Part shown: positions 7,894 through 17,507 of the stretch, one piece after another | Position numbering within the stretch: the first letter of the stretch is position 1 | Layout: every line of letters begins with the position of its first letter | Origin: an uncultured Bulleidia sp. | Lineage (GTDB): Bacteria; Bacillota_I; Bacilli_A; Erysipelotrichales; Erysipelotrichaceae | Assembly: GCA_934725105.1 (NCBI GenBank) | Contig: CAKVBD010000005.1 | Span: forward strand, 13,761-77,760 | DNA length: 64,000 nucleotides | Direction of reading: 5' to 3' | Notes under the pieces: generated by a model | Seen by the model: only the letters and a program-made list of their open reading frames with translations | Databases searched by the model: none | What the model was told of the DNA's origin: nothing | Made by a program: the position numbers and the translations under genes

Positions 7894-9324
7894 ATGAATA
7901 AAGATTATCAATTACCAAGTCAAAAAGACGCAGCGAAAAGAAGCAGAAATGAAGTTGAAATAGAATATGGTCTTTTCTCTATGAATGACCAGTTAGAAGA
8001 ATTAGGAAAAAATAAAAAATACTATATTCGTACATATGGCTGTCAGGCTAACGTTAGAGATGGCGAAAGTATTGCGGGTATGATGGAAGTCATGGGCTTT
8101 ACAAATACAGAAGATACGGCAGAAGCTGATGTATTGATTTTTAATACGTGTGCAGTGAGAAGAGCTGCAGAAGAACATGTATTAGGTGAAATCGGTATGC
8201 TGAAGGGATTGAAAAATGAAAATCCTGATCGTATTTTCTGCGTATGTGGATGTATGGCACAGGAAGAAAGTGTTGTACAGGAAATTTTGAAGAGCTATCC
8301 TCAGGTAGATCTGATTTTTGGTACACATAATATTTATCGTTTACCAGATCTATTGAAGGAAGTTATGACAACAAAGAAAAGAAAGGTTGAAGTACTTTCT
8401 GAAGAAGGAAGAATCATTGAAAATCTTCCTGTTAAGCGTACACAGAATGTGAAGGGATATGTAGATATTATGTATGGATGCAATAAGTTCTGTACATACT
8501 GTATTGTTCCTTATACACGTGGAAAAGAAAGAAGCAGAAGAATGTCTGACATCATTCGTGAAGTGAAGCAGCTCATTCAAAATGGTGGTAAAGAAGTTAT
8601 TCTTTTAGGTCAGAATGTGAATGCATATGGCAAAGATCTTGGTATGGATGATGGATTTACGGATCTATTGATTGCGGTAGCAGAAACAGGAATTGAAAGA
8701 ATTCGTTTCTATTCTTCTTCTCCTAGAGACTATTCTGAAAGTACAATTCAGGCGATGCTGGATCATCCAAATATTATGCCAGCCCTCCATTTGCCAGTAC
8801 AGTCTGGTTCAAATGAAGTATTAAGACGTATGGCAAGAGGATATACAATTGAACAATATAAGGAAGTATTTGACCGTTTGAAAAATAAGATTCCAAACAT
8901 TACATTTACAACTGATTTGATTGTTGGCTTCCCTCAAGAAACTGATGAAGAATTCCGCGATACAATTGCACTTGTTGACTATTGTAAGTTTGATGGTGCT
9001 TTCTCTTTCATGTATTCACCACGTGAAGGAACACCAGCTGCACGTATGGATGGTCAAATTGATGCTGCAGTGAAAAAAGAAAGACTGCATGAACTTAATG
9101 AACATATTAATCATTGGGCAAGGGAAAACAATCAGAAATACTTACATAAGACAGTGAAGGTTTTATGTGAAGGAAGAAGCAAGAAAAACGATGCGGTGTA
9201 TTCTGGATATTCTGAAGAGAATAAGCTTGTCAATTTTACAGGTCCAGAAGGATTGGAAAACCAAATTGTTGAAGTTGAAATTACAGAAGTGCGCAGCTTC
9301 TCTTTGAATGGGAAAGCATTGTGA
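7894..9324 (+). CDS. miaB: tRNA-2-methylthio-N6-dimethylallyladenosine synthase MiaB
   Basis: 476 aa radical-SAM methylthiotransferase acting at A37 of tRNAs reading UNN codons. The UPF0004 domain carries the three auxiliary-cluster cysteines (YGCQANV, FNTCAVR, VCGCMAQEE), the radical-SAM domain has CNKFCTYCIVP (C-x3-C-x2-C), and the C-terminal TRAM domain ends about residue 470. An extended -10 (TGATATAAT, 7864-7872) and GGAG before the ATG support the start. Single gene with its own promoter. Confidence 0.96.
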   Translation: MNKDYQLPSQKDAAKRSRNEVEIEYGLFSMNDQLEELGKNKKYYIRTYGCQANVRDGESIAGMMEVMGFTNTEDTAEADVLIFNTCAVRRAAEEHVLGEIGMLKGLKNENPDRIFCVCGCMAQEESVVQEILKSYPQVDLIFGTHNIYRLPDLLKEVMTTKKRKVEVLSEEGRIIENLPVKRTQNVKGYVDIMYGCNKFCTYCIVPYTRGKERSRRMSDIIREVKQLIQNGGKEVILLGQNVNAYGKDLGMDDGFTDLLIAVAETGIERIRFYSSSPRDYSESTIQAMLDHPNIMPALHLPVQSGSNEVLRRMARGYTIEQYKEVFDRLKNKIPNITFTTDLIVGFPQETDEEFRDTIALVDYCKFDGAFSFMYSPREGTPAARMDGQIDAAVKKERLHELNEHINHWARENNQKYLHKTVKVLCEGRSKKNDAVYSGYSEENKLVNFTGPEGLENQIVEVEITEVRSFSLNGKAL

Positions 9325-9347
9325 TAAAAACGTCTTTGTTTTATAAT
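9319..9347 (+). promoter_or_regulatory. Promoter of the RNase J-like gene
   Basis: TTGTGA (9319-9324, overlapping the miaB stop codon), 17 nt, TATAAT (9342-9347). Confidence 0.62.
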
Positions 9348-9390
9348 GGTGACGTAAAAATGAACATTGAAAAATAATTGGAGGAAAGAT

Positions 9391-11058
9391 ATGAGTAGAG
9401 TACGAATTTTTGCTCTCGGTGGTCTGGACGAAGATGGAAAAAACATGTATATCATCGAAAATAATGATGATATCTTTGTTTTGGAATGTGGTTTGAAATA
9501 TCCAGATGCAGATCAGCTTGGAATTGAAATGATTATTCCTGATTTTACTTATTTAATCAATAATAAAGATCGTGTCAAAGGCTTGTTTATTACACATGGT
9601 CATGAAGATGTGATTGCAGCTTTACCGATGCTTTTAAAGCAGGTCCCTGATATTCCTGTATATATGGCTCCATTAACTGCATTGATGTTTGAAAGACGTG
9701 CAAAGCAGTATGGCTTAGGAAAGCTGAATATTCATAGAGTTAGAAGAAACAGTACATTCAAGATTGGAAAGACTGAAATCAAGACATTTGGAACAACACA
9801 GTCTATTGCGGATGGTTTTGGTGTTGCAATCAAAACAAGTGATGGATATATTGTGTACACTTCTGAATTTATTGTTGACTATGATATTAAAAATGAAGCA
9901 TTCTCAACAGATATTACAAATATTACAGATCTAGGACATGATGGTGTATTGGCTTTATTGTGTGAATCTGTTGGTTCAAATCGACCTGGTCATTCTGCAC
10001 CTTCTCATCGTATTACGGATGTCATTGATCCATATTTTGAAGATGCAAAGGGTAGAATTCTAGTTACTGTATACAATCAGAATATCTATCGTGTCATTGA
10101 AATCATTGAACTTGCGAATAAATACAATCGTAAGATCATGATCTATGATGATGAACTGCGTAAGTTAATGAATGATATGGCAAAGCTTGGCTATTATCAT
10201 ATCCCTGCAGGCTTAGAAGTATCTAAGGATTCTTTCAGCAATGATATGGAAAATATCGTTATTATCGTTGCGGGAACTGGTTCTACGATCTTCAATAAAG
10301 TACATAAGATTGCAACAAAGGAAGATGCATTGATTGAAATGCATAAGACAGATACAGTCATTATTACATCTCCTGCAGTACCAGGTACTGAAAGATATGA
10401 AGCAGGCATGGAAGATGATTTGTATAGAGAAACTGATCGTGTAGAAGCAGTGGATACAAAACGTGCATTCTCTATGCATGCATCCATTGAAGATATCAAG
10501 ATGATGGTGTATCTCATGCATCCAAAATACTTTATGCCTGTTAAAGGGGAATATAGACAGTTGATTTCTAATGCAAATATTGCTTTAGATATGGGATATA
10601 GTGCCGCAAATATCATTGTTATGGACAATGGTCAGGTTGCTACTTTTGAAGATGGCAAGATTCAGAAGAATTTTGATTCTGTGGATGTTGGTGATGTTAT
10701 GATCGATGGTGGCGATTCCCTGGATGCAACGGGTATGGTCATTAAAGATCGTGAAACTTTAAGTACAGATGGTGCTATTATTATTGGTATTGTTGTGAAT
10801 CATGCAACAAAGGAAATTATTGGCGGACCAGATGTACAGTCTAGAGGTGTTATCTATCTGAAAGATGCTGATTATATTGTGAAGCAGATTGGTGTCTTGA
10901 TGGAAAATACGATTAACGAGGCAGTGAAAGAAAATCGCTATGATAATATGTCAGTACGTTCAGAAGCAAGAGAAAAGATTGCACGCTACGTATTGCATGA
11001 AACTGGAAAGAGACCAATGATCCTTCCAGCAATCATAGAGATCAATACAAAAGATTAA
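9391..11058 (+). CDS. rnjB: RNase J family protein, catalytically degenerate (RNase J2-like)
   Basis: 555 aa: metallo-beta-lactamase core, beta-CASP domain and C-terminal domain in the usual RNase J order. The metal-binding HxHxDH motif reads H69-G-H71-E-D73-V74, so the second-metal His is missing. The late motif, normally PVHGE, reads PVKGEYRQ. Bacillus RNase J2 has similar losses and acts mainly as a partner of RNase J1 in mRNA decay and rRNA maturation. I infer the same here; an active RNase J1 would have to lie outside the window. Start ATG 9391 follows TGGAGG; the frame from 9367 lacks a site. It is followed 9 nt later by ftsK. Confidence 0.88.
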   Translation: MSRVRIFALGGLDEDGKNMYIIENNDDIFVLECGLKYPDADQLGIEMIIPDFTYLINNKDRVKGLFITHGHEDVIAALPMLLKQVPDIPVYMAPLTALMFERRAKQYGLGKLNIHRVRRNSTFKIGKTEIKTFGTTQSIADGFGVAIKTSDGYIVYTSEFIVDYDIKNEAFSTDITNITDLGHDGVLALLCESVGSNRPGHSAPSHRITDVIDPYFEDAKGRILVTVYNQNIYRVIEIIELANKYNRKIMIYDDELRKLMNDMAKLGYYHIPAGLEVSKDSFSNDMENIVIIVAGTGSTIFNKVHKIATKEDALIEMHKTDTVIITSPAVPGTERYEAGMEDDLYRETDRVEAVDTKRAFSMHASIEDIKMMVYLMHPKYFMPVKGEYRQLISNANIALDMGYSAANIIVMDNGQVATFEDGKIQKNFDSVDVGDVMIDGGDSLDATGMVIKDRETLSTDGAIIIGIVVNHATKEIIGGPDVQSRGVIYLKDADYIVKQIGVLMENTINEAVKENRYDNMSVRSEAREKIARYVLHETGKRPMILPAIIEINTKD

Positions 11059-11067
11059 GAGGGAATT

Positions 11068-13617
11068 GTGGCTAGAAAAACAAAAGCACAGTTAAAAAGA
11101 GAAAGAGATAGAGAAATCAAGCAATGGATCACAGTTGTGATCCTTTTCGCATTGATGATCATTGGATTAATGAAATCTGGTGTTGTTGGTTTGTTTCTGT
11201 TTAATCTGCAAAGATATTTGCTTGGGTTCTTATTCTGGGTCATTCTAGGTTCATTTATTATCATGATTCTGATGAATGTCATGAACCGTCATCATGAAAA
11301 TGATGATGTGAATCCAGTACCATTTATTCTTGTAGATTGTGCAATCTTATTGATTTGTTCCTACATTTCAACACAGGATACTGGTATTCCAGTATTTATG
11401 CAATACATTGTTCATATTGCAGATTACTTCACAACGAGTGATGTCGTGATTGGCGGAGGTATGATTGGTTCTTTGCTTTATGCCATCTCTTCCATGTTAT
11501 TTGGAAGAATTGGTGTAGTGATCGTCATACTTGTTCTTTTGATTATTTCAATGTTATTGATTGTTTCTTTAGATGTTTACAAGAAAGCGTTCTATACGAT
11601 TTTTGAATTCTTTAAAACACCAGAAAGAGAAGAAGAGGAAGAAGCTGTTGTTGAACAACCAGTGGAAGAAGCAAAACCAAAAAATCTTTGGATCATGCTG
11701 GAAGAACATAAAGAAAAAAAAGAAGCAAAGAAAGCATTGCTTGGTTCAATCAATGTTGATGAAAATGTTGAAAGTAAAGATACAACAGATATATTGACAG
11801 AAGAAAAGAAAGAAGAACCGCATATTACAAAGTTAATTAATATTACAGCAGATCGTGATACGGAAGAAATTCCTGTTGTCTCCATTCCTGGAAAAACGAT
11901 TTCTTCTGAAAAGTCTGTATTTATCAATGTTGATGATCTGCAGGATTCCTATGAGAATTTTGAAGAAGATGAGCCACAGGAAGATTTTGAAAAGACAGCT
12001 GAGTTGAACTTTGATGAACCAGAACAGGAAGAAATGCAGGAAATTGACGCTGTAGATGAAATTCATGCTGAAGATGAGGTTGATGAAGCACAGCCACAGG
12101 AAACCGCAAAGAAACCAGAAGTCAAGCTTTCTAAAAAGCCATATAAGATTCCGAATGCAAGAATGATTTCTCAAATGCTGGATCCTTTACCTTCTAAGGA
12201 TGCCAATATGGATAATGAAATTGCCGCAAAAGAGAAGGGTGAGTTATTGATCAATATTCTGCATAACTTTGATATTGAAGCACAGTTGATTGATACACAT
12301 ATTGGTCCATCTGTTACGCAGTTTGAAATCAAACCAGATGCAAGTGTGAAAGTATCTAAGATCTTATCTCTTGCGGATAATATCAAAATGGCTCTTGCTG
12401 CAAAAGACGTTCGTATTGAAGCACCAATTCCTGGAAGAAATGCGGTTGGTATTGAAATTCCGAATGTAAAGAGTACACCAGTTAAACTAAGAGAAATTAT
12501 TTCAAATGTCAGTGAAAAAGATAAGAAACAGCCATTGCTGTTCTTTGTTGGTAAAGATCTATTAGGACAGACAGTAACATGTCGCTTGGATAAAATGCCG
12601 CATTTACTGATTGCTGGTGCAACGGGTTCTGGTAAATCTGTATGTATGAATGCAATCATTACATCTTTACTGTTAAGAACAGATCCAGAAGATGTCAAAA
12701 TGCTGCTTGTGGATCCTAAAAAGGTTGAATTTACACCATATTCAAGAATTCCACATTTGATTGGTCCAGTTATCAATGATCCAAATCAGGCAAACAATGC
12801 TTTAAAGGCAATTGTTCAGATCATGGATGAAAGATATAACATATTCGCTGCTGCTGGTGTTAGAAACATTGAAGTATTCAATGAAAAAGTCAGACAGCAG
12901 AATGGTGCAAAGAATCCTGATGGATCTCCATGTCCTAAGAAGATGCCTTATATCGTTGTTATTATTGATGAGTTGGCTGATTTGATGGCAGTTGCTGGAA
13001 AAGATGTTGAACAGTCTATTCAAAGAATTACACAGCTGGCACGTGCAGCTGGTATCCATTTGATTGTAGCAACACAGCGTCCATCTGTAGATGTTATTAC
13101 AGGTATTATCAAAGCAAACATTCCTTCCAGAATTGCATTTGCGGTTTCTTCTGGAACAGATTCAAGAACAATTCTAGATCACGCTGGTGCAGAAAGATTG
13201 CTTGGGAATGGTGATATGCTGTATATGCCAATTGGTGCAAGTTCTGCAATGCGTACACAAGGTGTATTTGTTACAGATGATGAAGTACAGAACATTACAA
13301 ACTATGTATCCCAATGGTCACCAATGTATAACGATAAGTTTGTTCTTCTAGAAGGTATCAATGAAGGCAGCGGTATTGGTGGTGTAGCAACAATTAATGA
13401 TGACCCATTATTTAAGGAAGTCAAAGAATATGTCGTAGAGGCACAGAAAGCTTCCACATCTCTTCTACAAAGAAGATTTGGCATTGGATATAATCGTGCA
13501 GCAAGAATGATTGATGCACTGGAAGAAGCTGGTGTAATTGGTCCTGCACAAGGCTCAAAACCTAGAGATGTATACTTAAAACCAGAAGATTTGGGTTTAG
13601 ATCAGGAAGATTTCTAG
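11068..13617 (+). CDS. ftsK: DNA translocase FtsK/SpoIIIE
   Basis: 849 aa. Four membrane helices (about residues 20-170), an acidic low-complexity linker (about 185-350, rich in E/D and Q), the alpha/beta RecA-like motor with Walker A IAGATGSGKSV and Walker B VVIIDELADL, and the C-terminal winged-helix gamma domain (LLQRRFGIGYNRAARMIDALE). It pumps chromosomal DNA through the closing septum. Start is GTG 11068, with AGAGGG upstream; 9 nt after the RNase J-like gene, so probably one transcript. Whether it serves division (FtsK/SftA) or sporulation cannot be told. Confidence 0.95.
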   Translation: MARKTKAQLKRERDREIKQWITVVILFALMIIGLMKSGVVGLFLFNLQRYLLGFLFWVILGSFIIMILMNVMNRHHENDDVNPVPFILVDCAILLICSYISTQDTGIPVFMQYIVHIADYFTTSDVVIGGGMIGSLLYAISSMLFGRIGVVIVILVLLIISMLLIVSLDVYKKAFYTIFEFFKTPEREEEEEAVVEQPVEEAKPKNLWIMLEEHKEKKEAKKALLGSINVDENVESKDTTDILTEEKKEEPHITKLINITADRDTEEIPVVSIPGKTISSEKSVFINVDDLQDSYENFEEDEPQEDFEKTAELNFDEPEQEEMQEIDAVDEIHAEDEVDEAQPQETAKKPEVKLSKKPYKIPNARMISQMLDPLPSKDANMDNEIAAKEKGELLINILHNFDIEAQLIDTHIGPSVTQFEIKPDASVKVSKILSLADNIKMALAAKDVRIEAPIPGRNAVGIEIPNVKSTPVKLREIISNVSEKDKKQPLLFFVGKDLLGQTVTCRLDKMPHLLIAGATGSGKSVCMNAIITSLLLRTDPEDVKMLLVDPKKVEFTPYSRIPHLIGPVINDPNQANNALKAIVQIMDERYNIFAAAGVRNIEVFNEKVRQQNGAKNPDGSPCPKKMPYIVVIIDELADLMAVAGKDVEQSIQRITQLARAAGIHLIVATQRPSVDVITGIIKANIPSRIAFAVSSGTDSRTILDHAGAERLLGNGDMLYMPIGASSAMRTQGVFVTDDEVQNITNYVSQWSPMYNDKFVLLEGINEGSGIGGVATINDDPLFKEVKEYVVEAQKASTSLLQRRFGIGYNRAARMIDALEEAGVIGPAQGSKPRDVYLKPEDLGLDQEDF

Positions 13618-13624
13618 TAAAGCC

Positions 13625-13652
13625 TTTACAAGTTAGAAATATATGTTATATT
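13625..13652 (+). promoter_or_regulatory. Promoter of the FMN riboswitch-ribU transcript
   Basis: TTTACA (13625-13630), 16 nt, TATATT (13647-13652), just upstream of the riboswitch. Confidence 0.5.
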
Positions 13653-13660
13653 ATTGATGA

Positions 13661-13770
13661 TAAATTTCAGGGCAGGGCGTAATTCCCGACCGGCGGTAAA
13701 CTCCGCGAGCCGAAAGGTTGAGCTAGTGAAATTCTGGCAGCGACAGTAAAGTCTGGATGGAAGAGATTTT
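13661..13770 (+). promoter_or_regulatory. FMN riboswitch (RFN element)
   Basis: Conserved RFN blocks are easy to read: CAGGGCAGGG near the 5' end, AATTCCCGACCGGCGGTAAA (13681-13700), CCGCGAGCC, then CTGGCAGCGACAGTAAAGTC and GGATGGAAGAGA. FMN binding favours the downstream terminator and shuts off the riboflavin transporter gene. Confidence 0.96.
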
Positions 13771-13797
13771 TATCTTTTGCTTTTAACAAGTTTTTTA

Positions 13798-13830
13798 CCC
13801 GGAGTTTATCTTATAAACCCCGGTTTTTTG
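13798..13830 (+). terminator. Riboswitch-controlled terminator before ribU
   Basis: Stem CCCGGAGTTTAT/ATAAACCCCGG with a 3-nt loop, then a T6 run. It lies between the RFN element and the ribU ribosome-binding site, which indicates transcription attenuation. Confidence 0.85.
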
Positions 13831-13859
13831 TTTAGAGGGGTTTTGGAGGTAGACAAAAA

Positions 13860-14474
13860 ATGACAACAGTTTCAAAAACAAAAAGTAGTTTCCTATCAAC
13901 ACGCTACATCGCAGTAACAGCAATCCTTTCTTCATTGGCATTTGTATTACAGTTAATTGAAGTACCTTTACCAATGATCATGCCAACATTCATCAAGTTT
14001 GACTTATCTGACTTGCCAGCATTGATTGGTGCATTCTCTATGGGACCTGTATGTGGTGTTCTTGTTGAATTCTTAAAGAATTTATTACACGCAATCTTAT
14101 CTTCTCATTCCTTTGGTGTTGGTGAACTTTCCAACTTTATCTTAGGTGCAGTGTTTGTTGGTATTTCTGGTTTATACTACAAATCCCATAAGACAAAGAA
14201 GGGTGCAGTTGTTGGATCTATCATCGGTGCATTTGTAATGGCTGCAGTTTCCTTCCCATCTAACTTATATGTTGTATATCCTGTATACTATAACTTCATG
14301 CCAAAAGAAACAATTATTCAGGCATATCAGATGATCTTCCCAGCAGTTGACTCTATTGAAAAATGTTTATTGATCTTCAACGTTCCATTTACATTTGTTA
14401 AGGGATTGATCAACGTATTGATTACAGTATTTGTTTACAAGAAGATTTCTCCAATTATTCATGGAGTAAAGTAA
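13860..14474 (+). CDS. ribU: Riboflavin ECF transporter substrate-binding protein RibU
   Basis: 204-aa S component with six hydrophobic helices and an ECF-type N-terminal segment (RYIAVTAILSSLAFVLQLIEVPLP). It captures riboflavin and works with the shared EcfA/EcfA'/EcfT module, not in this window. The FMN riboswitch directly upstream makes the substrate assignment firm. Start ATG 13860 follows TTGGAGGT. Ends in two hairpins. Confidence 0.95.
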   Translation: MTTVSKTKSSFLSTRYIAVTAILSSLAFVLQLIEVPLPMIMPTFIKFDLSDLPALIGAFSMGPVCGVLVEFLKNLLHAILSSHSFGVGELSNFILGAVFVGISGLYYKSHKTKKGAVVGSIIGAFVMAAVSFPSNLYVVYPVYYNFMPKETIIQAYQMIFPAVDSIEKCLLIFNVPFTFVKGLINVLITVFVYKKISPIIHGVK

Positions 14475-14480
14475 GAAATT

Positions 14481-14535
14481 CATTCGTTCCCCCTCGAATG
14501 ATTGCTCGTTATGTTATGAAGCATAACGAGTTTTT
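14481..14535 (+). terminator. Tandem hairpins ending ribU
   Basis: CATTCG/CGAATG hairpin (14481-14500) followed by the stronger CTCGTTATG/CATAACGAG stem (14505-14513 with 14522-14530) and T5. The second is the likely terminator; the function of the first, with a C-rich loop, is not clear. Confidence 0.8.
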
Positions 14536-14538
14536 ATA

Positions 14539-14547
14539 TGCTATAAT
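14539..14547 (+). promoter_or_regulatory. Extended -10 promoter of the tail-anchored protein / cmk operon
   Basis: TGCTATAAT at 14539-14547, directly after the ribU terminator and 23 nt before ATG 14571. Confidence 0.6.
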
Positions 14548-14570
14548 TAAGTGAATTTACGGAGTGAAAT

Positions 14571-15512
14571 ATGGCTACTTTATCACGTACTAAGAAATAT
14601 CAGGATTTAAGAAATCGTCTGCAGCATGATACAAATGCAGACGCGTTATCAACAAATGATCTATCAAGATTTCAAAAAAGATTAAATGAGATCGATTCTC
14701 AGAATTTTTCATATACAGAAAATGCTTCCAGTGATTCTCACAATGCAGAACATGCAAGAAACTTGAATACACAACAGCAGGCACAGCAACCATTGCGTCG
14801 ACACAAGCAGACACAAGATAAAGATCCATTTGCGAATGTATCTTTTTCAGCAAATGAAAATAACGATGTTACTTTTGATAATGATTATCTAGATCAGTAT
14901 ATTCGTGAAGTGAAACAGTACAATATTGATCAGGGAAATGCTGCAAGTGAGAATACTTCTTTAAATATCTTAAAACAGATTGAAAGAAACAATTCTGCTA
15001 CACCAAAAAAACCATATCCTTCTTCAAATTCACACACAGCTGATATTCCATTTCTTTCTAGCCAATCATCATCTTCTAATCGTTATTCACAGGATGTGAA
15101 GCAATCATCATCTTCACAAGAAGATACACAGCCTACACAGGCGATGTCAAAAGAAGATATTATGCAGGAAGTACAGAATCTTGTGAATGGAACATCATCT
15201 TCATATACACAACCACAGCCAGAAGAGCCATCTTCTCCATTTGTGAATGACTATGAATCCAAAAATGATTCCTTTATGTCTACAGATACATTTAATCGTC
15301 GTTTAGAAGCAGATCGTACAACACGTCAGCAATTGCTAAATGAAACAACACAAATGAGAGCACAGTTAGATGATTATGAAGATAATCTATCAGAAGTGTC
15401 TGATAAGATGAGACAGACAAATCGTATTTTAAATATTGTATTAGTGATCTTGATTATTGCTTTAGCAATGATCGTAGGTGTTGTTATTTACTGGATCATT
15501 ACATCAAAGTAG
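14571..15512 (+). CDS. Unknown low-complexity protein with a C-terminal membrane anchor
   Basis: 313 aa that I do not recognise. Residues 1-235 are hydrophilic and rich in Ser, Gln and Asn, predicted disordered. A coiled coil (about 240-285, DRTTRQQLLNETTQMRAQLD) precedes a single hydrophobic segment (about 287-309) and a short SK tail. The bulk of the protein should therefore be cytoplasmic, held by its tail. GGAG precedes the ATG. It is 10 nt upstream of cmk and opens the cmk-der-gpsA operon. The layout resembles division or envelope adaptor proteins, but that is only a resemblance of shape. Confidence 0.75.
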   Translation: MATLSRTKKYQDLRNRLQHDTNADALSTNDLSRFQKRLNEIDSQNFSYTENASSDSHNAEHARNLNTQQQAQQPLRRHKQTQDKDPFANVSFSANENNDVTFDNDYLDQYIREVKQYNIDQGNAASENTSLNILKQIERNNSATPKKPYPSSNSHTADIPFLSSQSSSSNRYSQDVKQSSSSQEDTQPTQAMSKEDIMQEVQNLVNGTSSSYTQPQPEEPSSPFVNDYESKNDSFMSTDTFNRRLEADRTTRQQLLNETTQMRAQLDDYEDNLSEVSDKMRQTNRILNIVLVILIIALAMIVGVVIYWIITSK

Positions 15513-15522
15513 GAGGGTTACA

Positions 15523-16197
15523 ATGAGAATTAATATCGCAATCGATGGACCTAGCGCTGCAGGAAAAAGCACAATTGCCAAATCATTAGCGAAACAATTA
15601 AATTATATTCATTTAGATACAGGTGCAATGTATCGTTCAACTGCATATAAGGCAGTTCAAAATCAAATTTCACTAGAAGATGAAAATGCACTTGTTGAAA
15701 TGTTGAAGAACACAGATATTACATTAACACCAGAAGGAAAAGTATTTCTAGATGGTGAAGATGTTTCTTCTTCCATTCGTACAGATCAGATTTCTTTAGC
15801 TGCTTCTTCTGTCAGCAAGCACCCACTTGTAAGAAGTGAACTCGTTGCTAGACAACAGAAGATGGCTGAAAAGAAGGGCTTTATCATGGATGGCAGAGAC
15901 ATTGGTACAGTTGTATTAAAAGATGCAGAAGTCAAGATCTTTATGACTGCCAGTGCTGAAGCGCGTGCAAAACGTAGATATGAACAAGATAAGAAGCTTG
16001 GCTTGCCTACAACTGATGTAGAAACAATTGCTAAAGAAATCGCACAGAGAGATTATCAGGATACACATCGTTCTGCTTCTCCACTTGTAAAAGCAGAAGA
16101 TGCGGTTGAGATTGATACAAGTGATATGACAATTGAAGAAGTTGTGAATGCGATATTAGCATTGTGTGAGCCTTATTTAAAGGAGGAACATGCATGA
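15523..16197 (+). CDS. cmk: Cytidylate kinase
   Basis: 224 aa. It phosphorylates CMP/dCMP with ATP. P-loop GPSAAGKSTIAK at residues 8-19, the NMP-binding segment HLDTGAMYRS, and DGRDIGTVV are present. Start chosen at ATG 15523 after AGGAGGG; the frame open from 15478 runs inside the previous gene. The stop overlaps the der start (ATGA), so the two are translationally coupled. Confidence 0.97.
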   Translation: MRINIAIDGPSAAGKSTIAKSLAKQLNYIHLDTGAMYRSTAYKAVQNQISLEDENALVEMLKNTDITLTPEGKVFLDGEDVSSSIRTDQISLAASSVSKHPLVRSELVARQQKMAEKKGFIMDGRDIGTVVLKDAEVKIFMTASAEARAKRRYEQDKKLGLPTTDVETIAKEIAQRDYQDTHRSASPLVKAEDAVEIDTSDMTIEEVVNAILALCEPYLKEEHA

Positions 16198-17507
16198 AAA
16201 CTGGAACAATCGCAATTGTAGGTAGACCAAATGTTGGTAAATCTACATTGTTTAATCGAATTGCTGGAGAAAGACTTTCTATTGTAGAAGATATTCCTGG
16301 TGTAACAAGAGACCGTATTTATTCTTCTGCAGACTGGACAGGCAATCATTTTCAAATCATTGATACTGGTGGTATTCAGCTGGAAGATCAGCCATTCCAG
16401 GAAGAAATCCGTGCACAGGTACAGATTGCCATTGAAGAAGCAGATGTTATCTTAATGGTTTGTAATGGAAAGTCTGGTATGAGTGATGATGATCGCTATA
16501 TTGCAGGACTTTTGCAAAGAAGCAAGAAGCCAATTGTTTTAGCTGTCAATCAAATTGATGATACAACTAGAATGATGAATATCTATGAATTCTATAACTT
16601 AGGTATTGGTGATCCAATTGCGGTCAGTGGTGTGCATGGAATTGGCGTAGGTGATGTTCTTGAACGTTGTGTTGAATTATTGCCAGAAGAAAATAAGAAT
16701 ACGAGAAAAGAAGGCATTCATATTGCGGTCATTGGAGAGCCAAATGTTGGTAAATCTTCCATTGTAAATGCAATCTTAAGAGAAGATCGCAGTATTGTTT
16801 CTAATATTCAAGGTACAACTAGAGATGCAATCGATACACCATTTAGATTTAATGGGAAACCATATGTCATTGTAGATACAGCAGGGATTCGTAAAAGAGG
16901 CAGAGTTTATGAATCTGTTGAAAAGTATTCTGTTTTACGTGCAATGAGTGCCATTGAAAAATGTGATGTTGCTTTATTCTTGATTGATGGTGAAAAGGGT
17001 ATTCGTGAGCAGGATAAGCATGTTGCTGGATATGCCTATGAAGCTGGAAAGCCAATGATCATTGTTGTAAATAAATGGGATGCGGTTGAAAAAGATGAGC
17101 ATACAATGGTGGAATTTGAAGAAAAGGTAAGAAATGAGTTTGCATATCTTTCTTATGCACCAATTTTATTTGTATCAGCAAAGACAAGACAGAGAGTAGA
17201 TACGATTATTCCTGAAGTTGACCGTGTCTTTGAAAATTCAACACGTCGTGTTTCAACAAATATTTTGAATGAAGTCATTGCAGATTCTCAAATCACAACA
17301 CCAGCTCCAGCAAGAAATGGCAAGAGATTTAGAATCTACTACGCAACACAGGTAGCAATTCAGCCACCTACATTTGTATTAAGCTGTAATGAACCAAAAT
17401 TAATGCATTTTACATATCAAAGATTTATTGAAAATACGTTAAGACGTGCATTTGATTTTGAAGGTACACCAATTCATATTATTGCTAGAAAGAAGGTATC
17501 TGAATGA
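16194..17507 (+). CDS. der: Ribosome assembly GTPase Der (EngA)
   Basis: 437 aa with two tandem G domains, P-loops GRPNVGKST (about residue 9) and GEPNVGKSS (about 181), DTGG and DTAG switch motifs, NQID and NKWD base-recognition motifs, and a C-terminal KH-like domain. It is needed for 50S maturation. AAGGAGG precedes the ATG inside cmk. It overlaps gpsA by 4 nt. Confidence 0.97.
   Translation: MKTGTIAIVGRPNVGKSTLFNRIAGERLSIVEDIPGVTRDRIYSSADWTGNHFQIIDTGGIQLEDQPFQEEIRAQVQIAIEEADVILMVCNGKSGMSDDDRYIAGLLQRSKKPIVLAVNQIDDTTRMMNIYEFYNLGIGDPIAVSGVHGIGVGDVLERCVELLPEENKNTRKEGIHIAVIGEPNVGKSSIVNAILREDRSIVSNIQGTTRDAIDTPFRFNGKPYVIVDTAGIRKRGRVYESVEKYSVLRAMSAIEKCDVALFLIDGEKGIREQDKHVAGYAYEAGKPMIIVVNKWDAVEKDEHTMVEFEEKVRNEFAYLSYAPILFVSAKTRQRVDTIIPEVDRVFENSTRRVSTNILNEVIADSQITTPAPARNGKRFRIYYATQVAIQPPTFVLSCNEPKLMHFTYQRFIENTLRRAFDFEGTPIHIIARKKVSE

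Noticed and set aside
11592..12174. Long open frames on the minus strand opposite the ftsK linker
   Set aside because: They mirror the repetitive Glu/Asp codons of the FtsK linker and have no ribosome-binding sites or protein-like composition.
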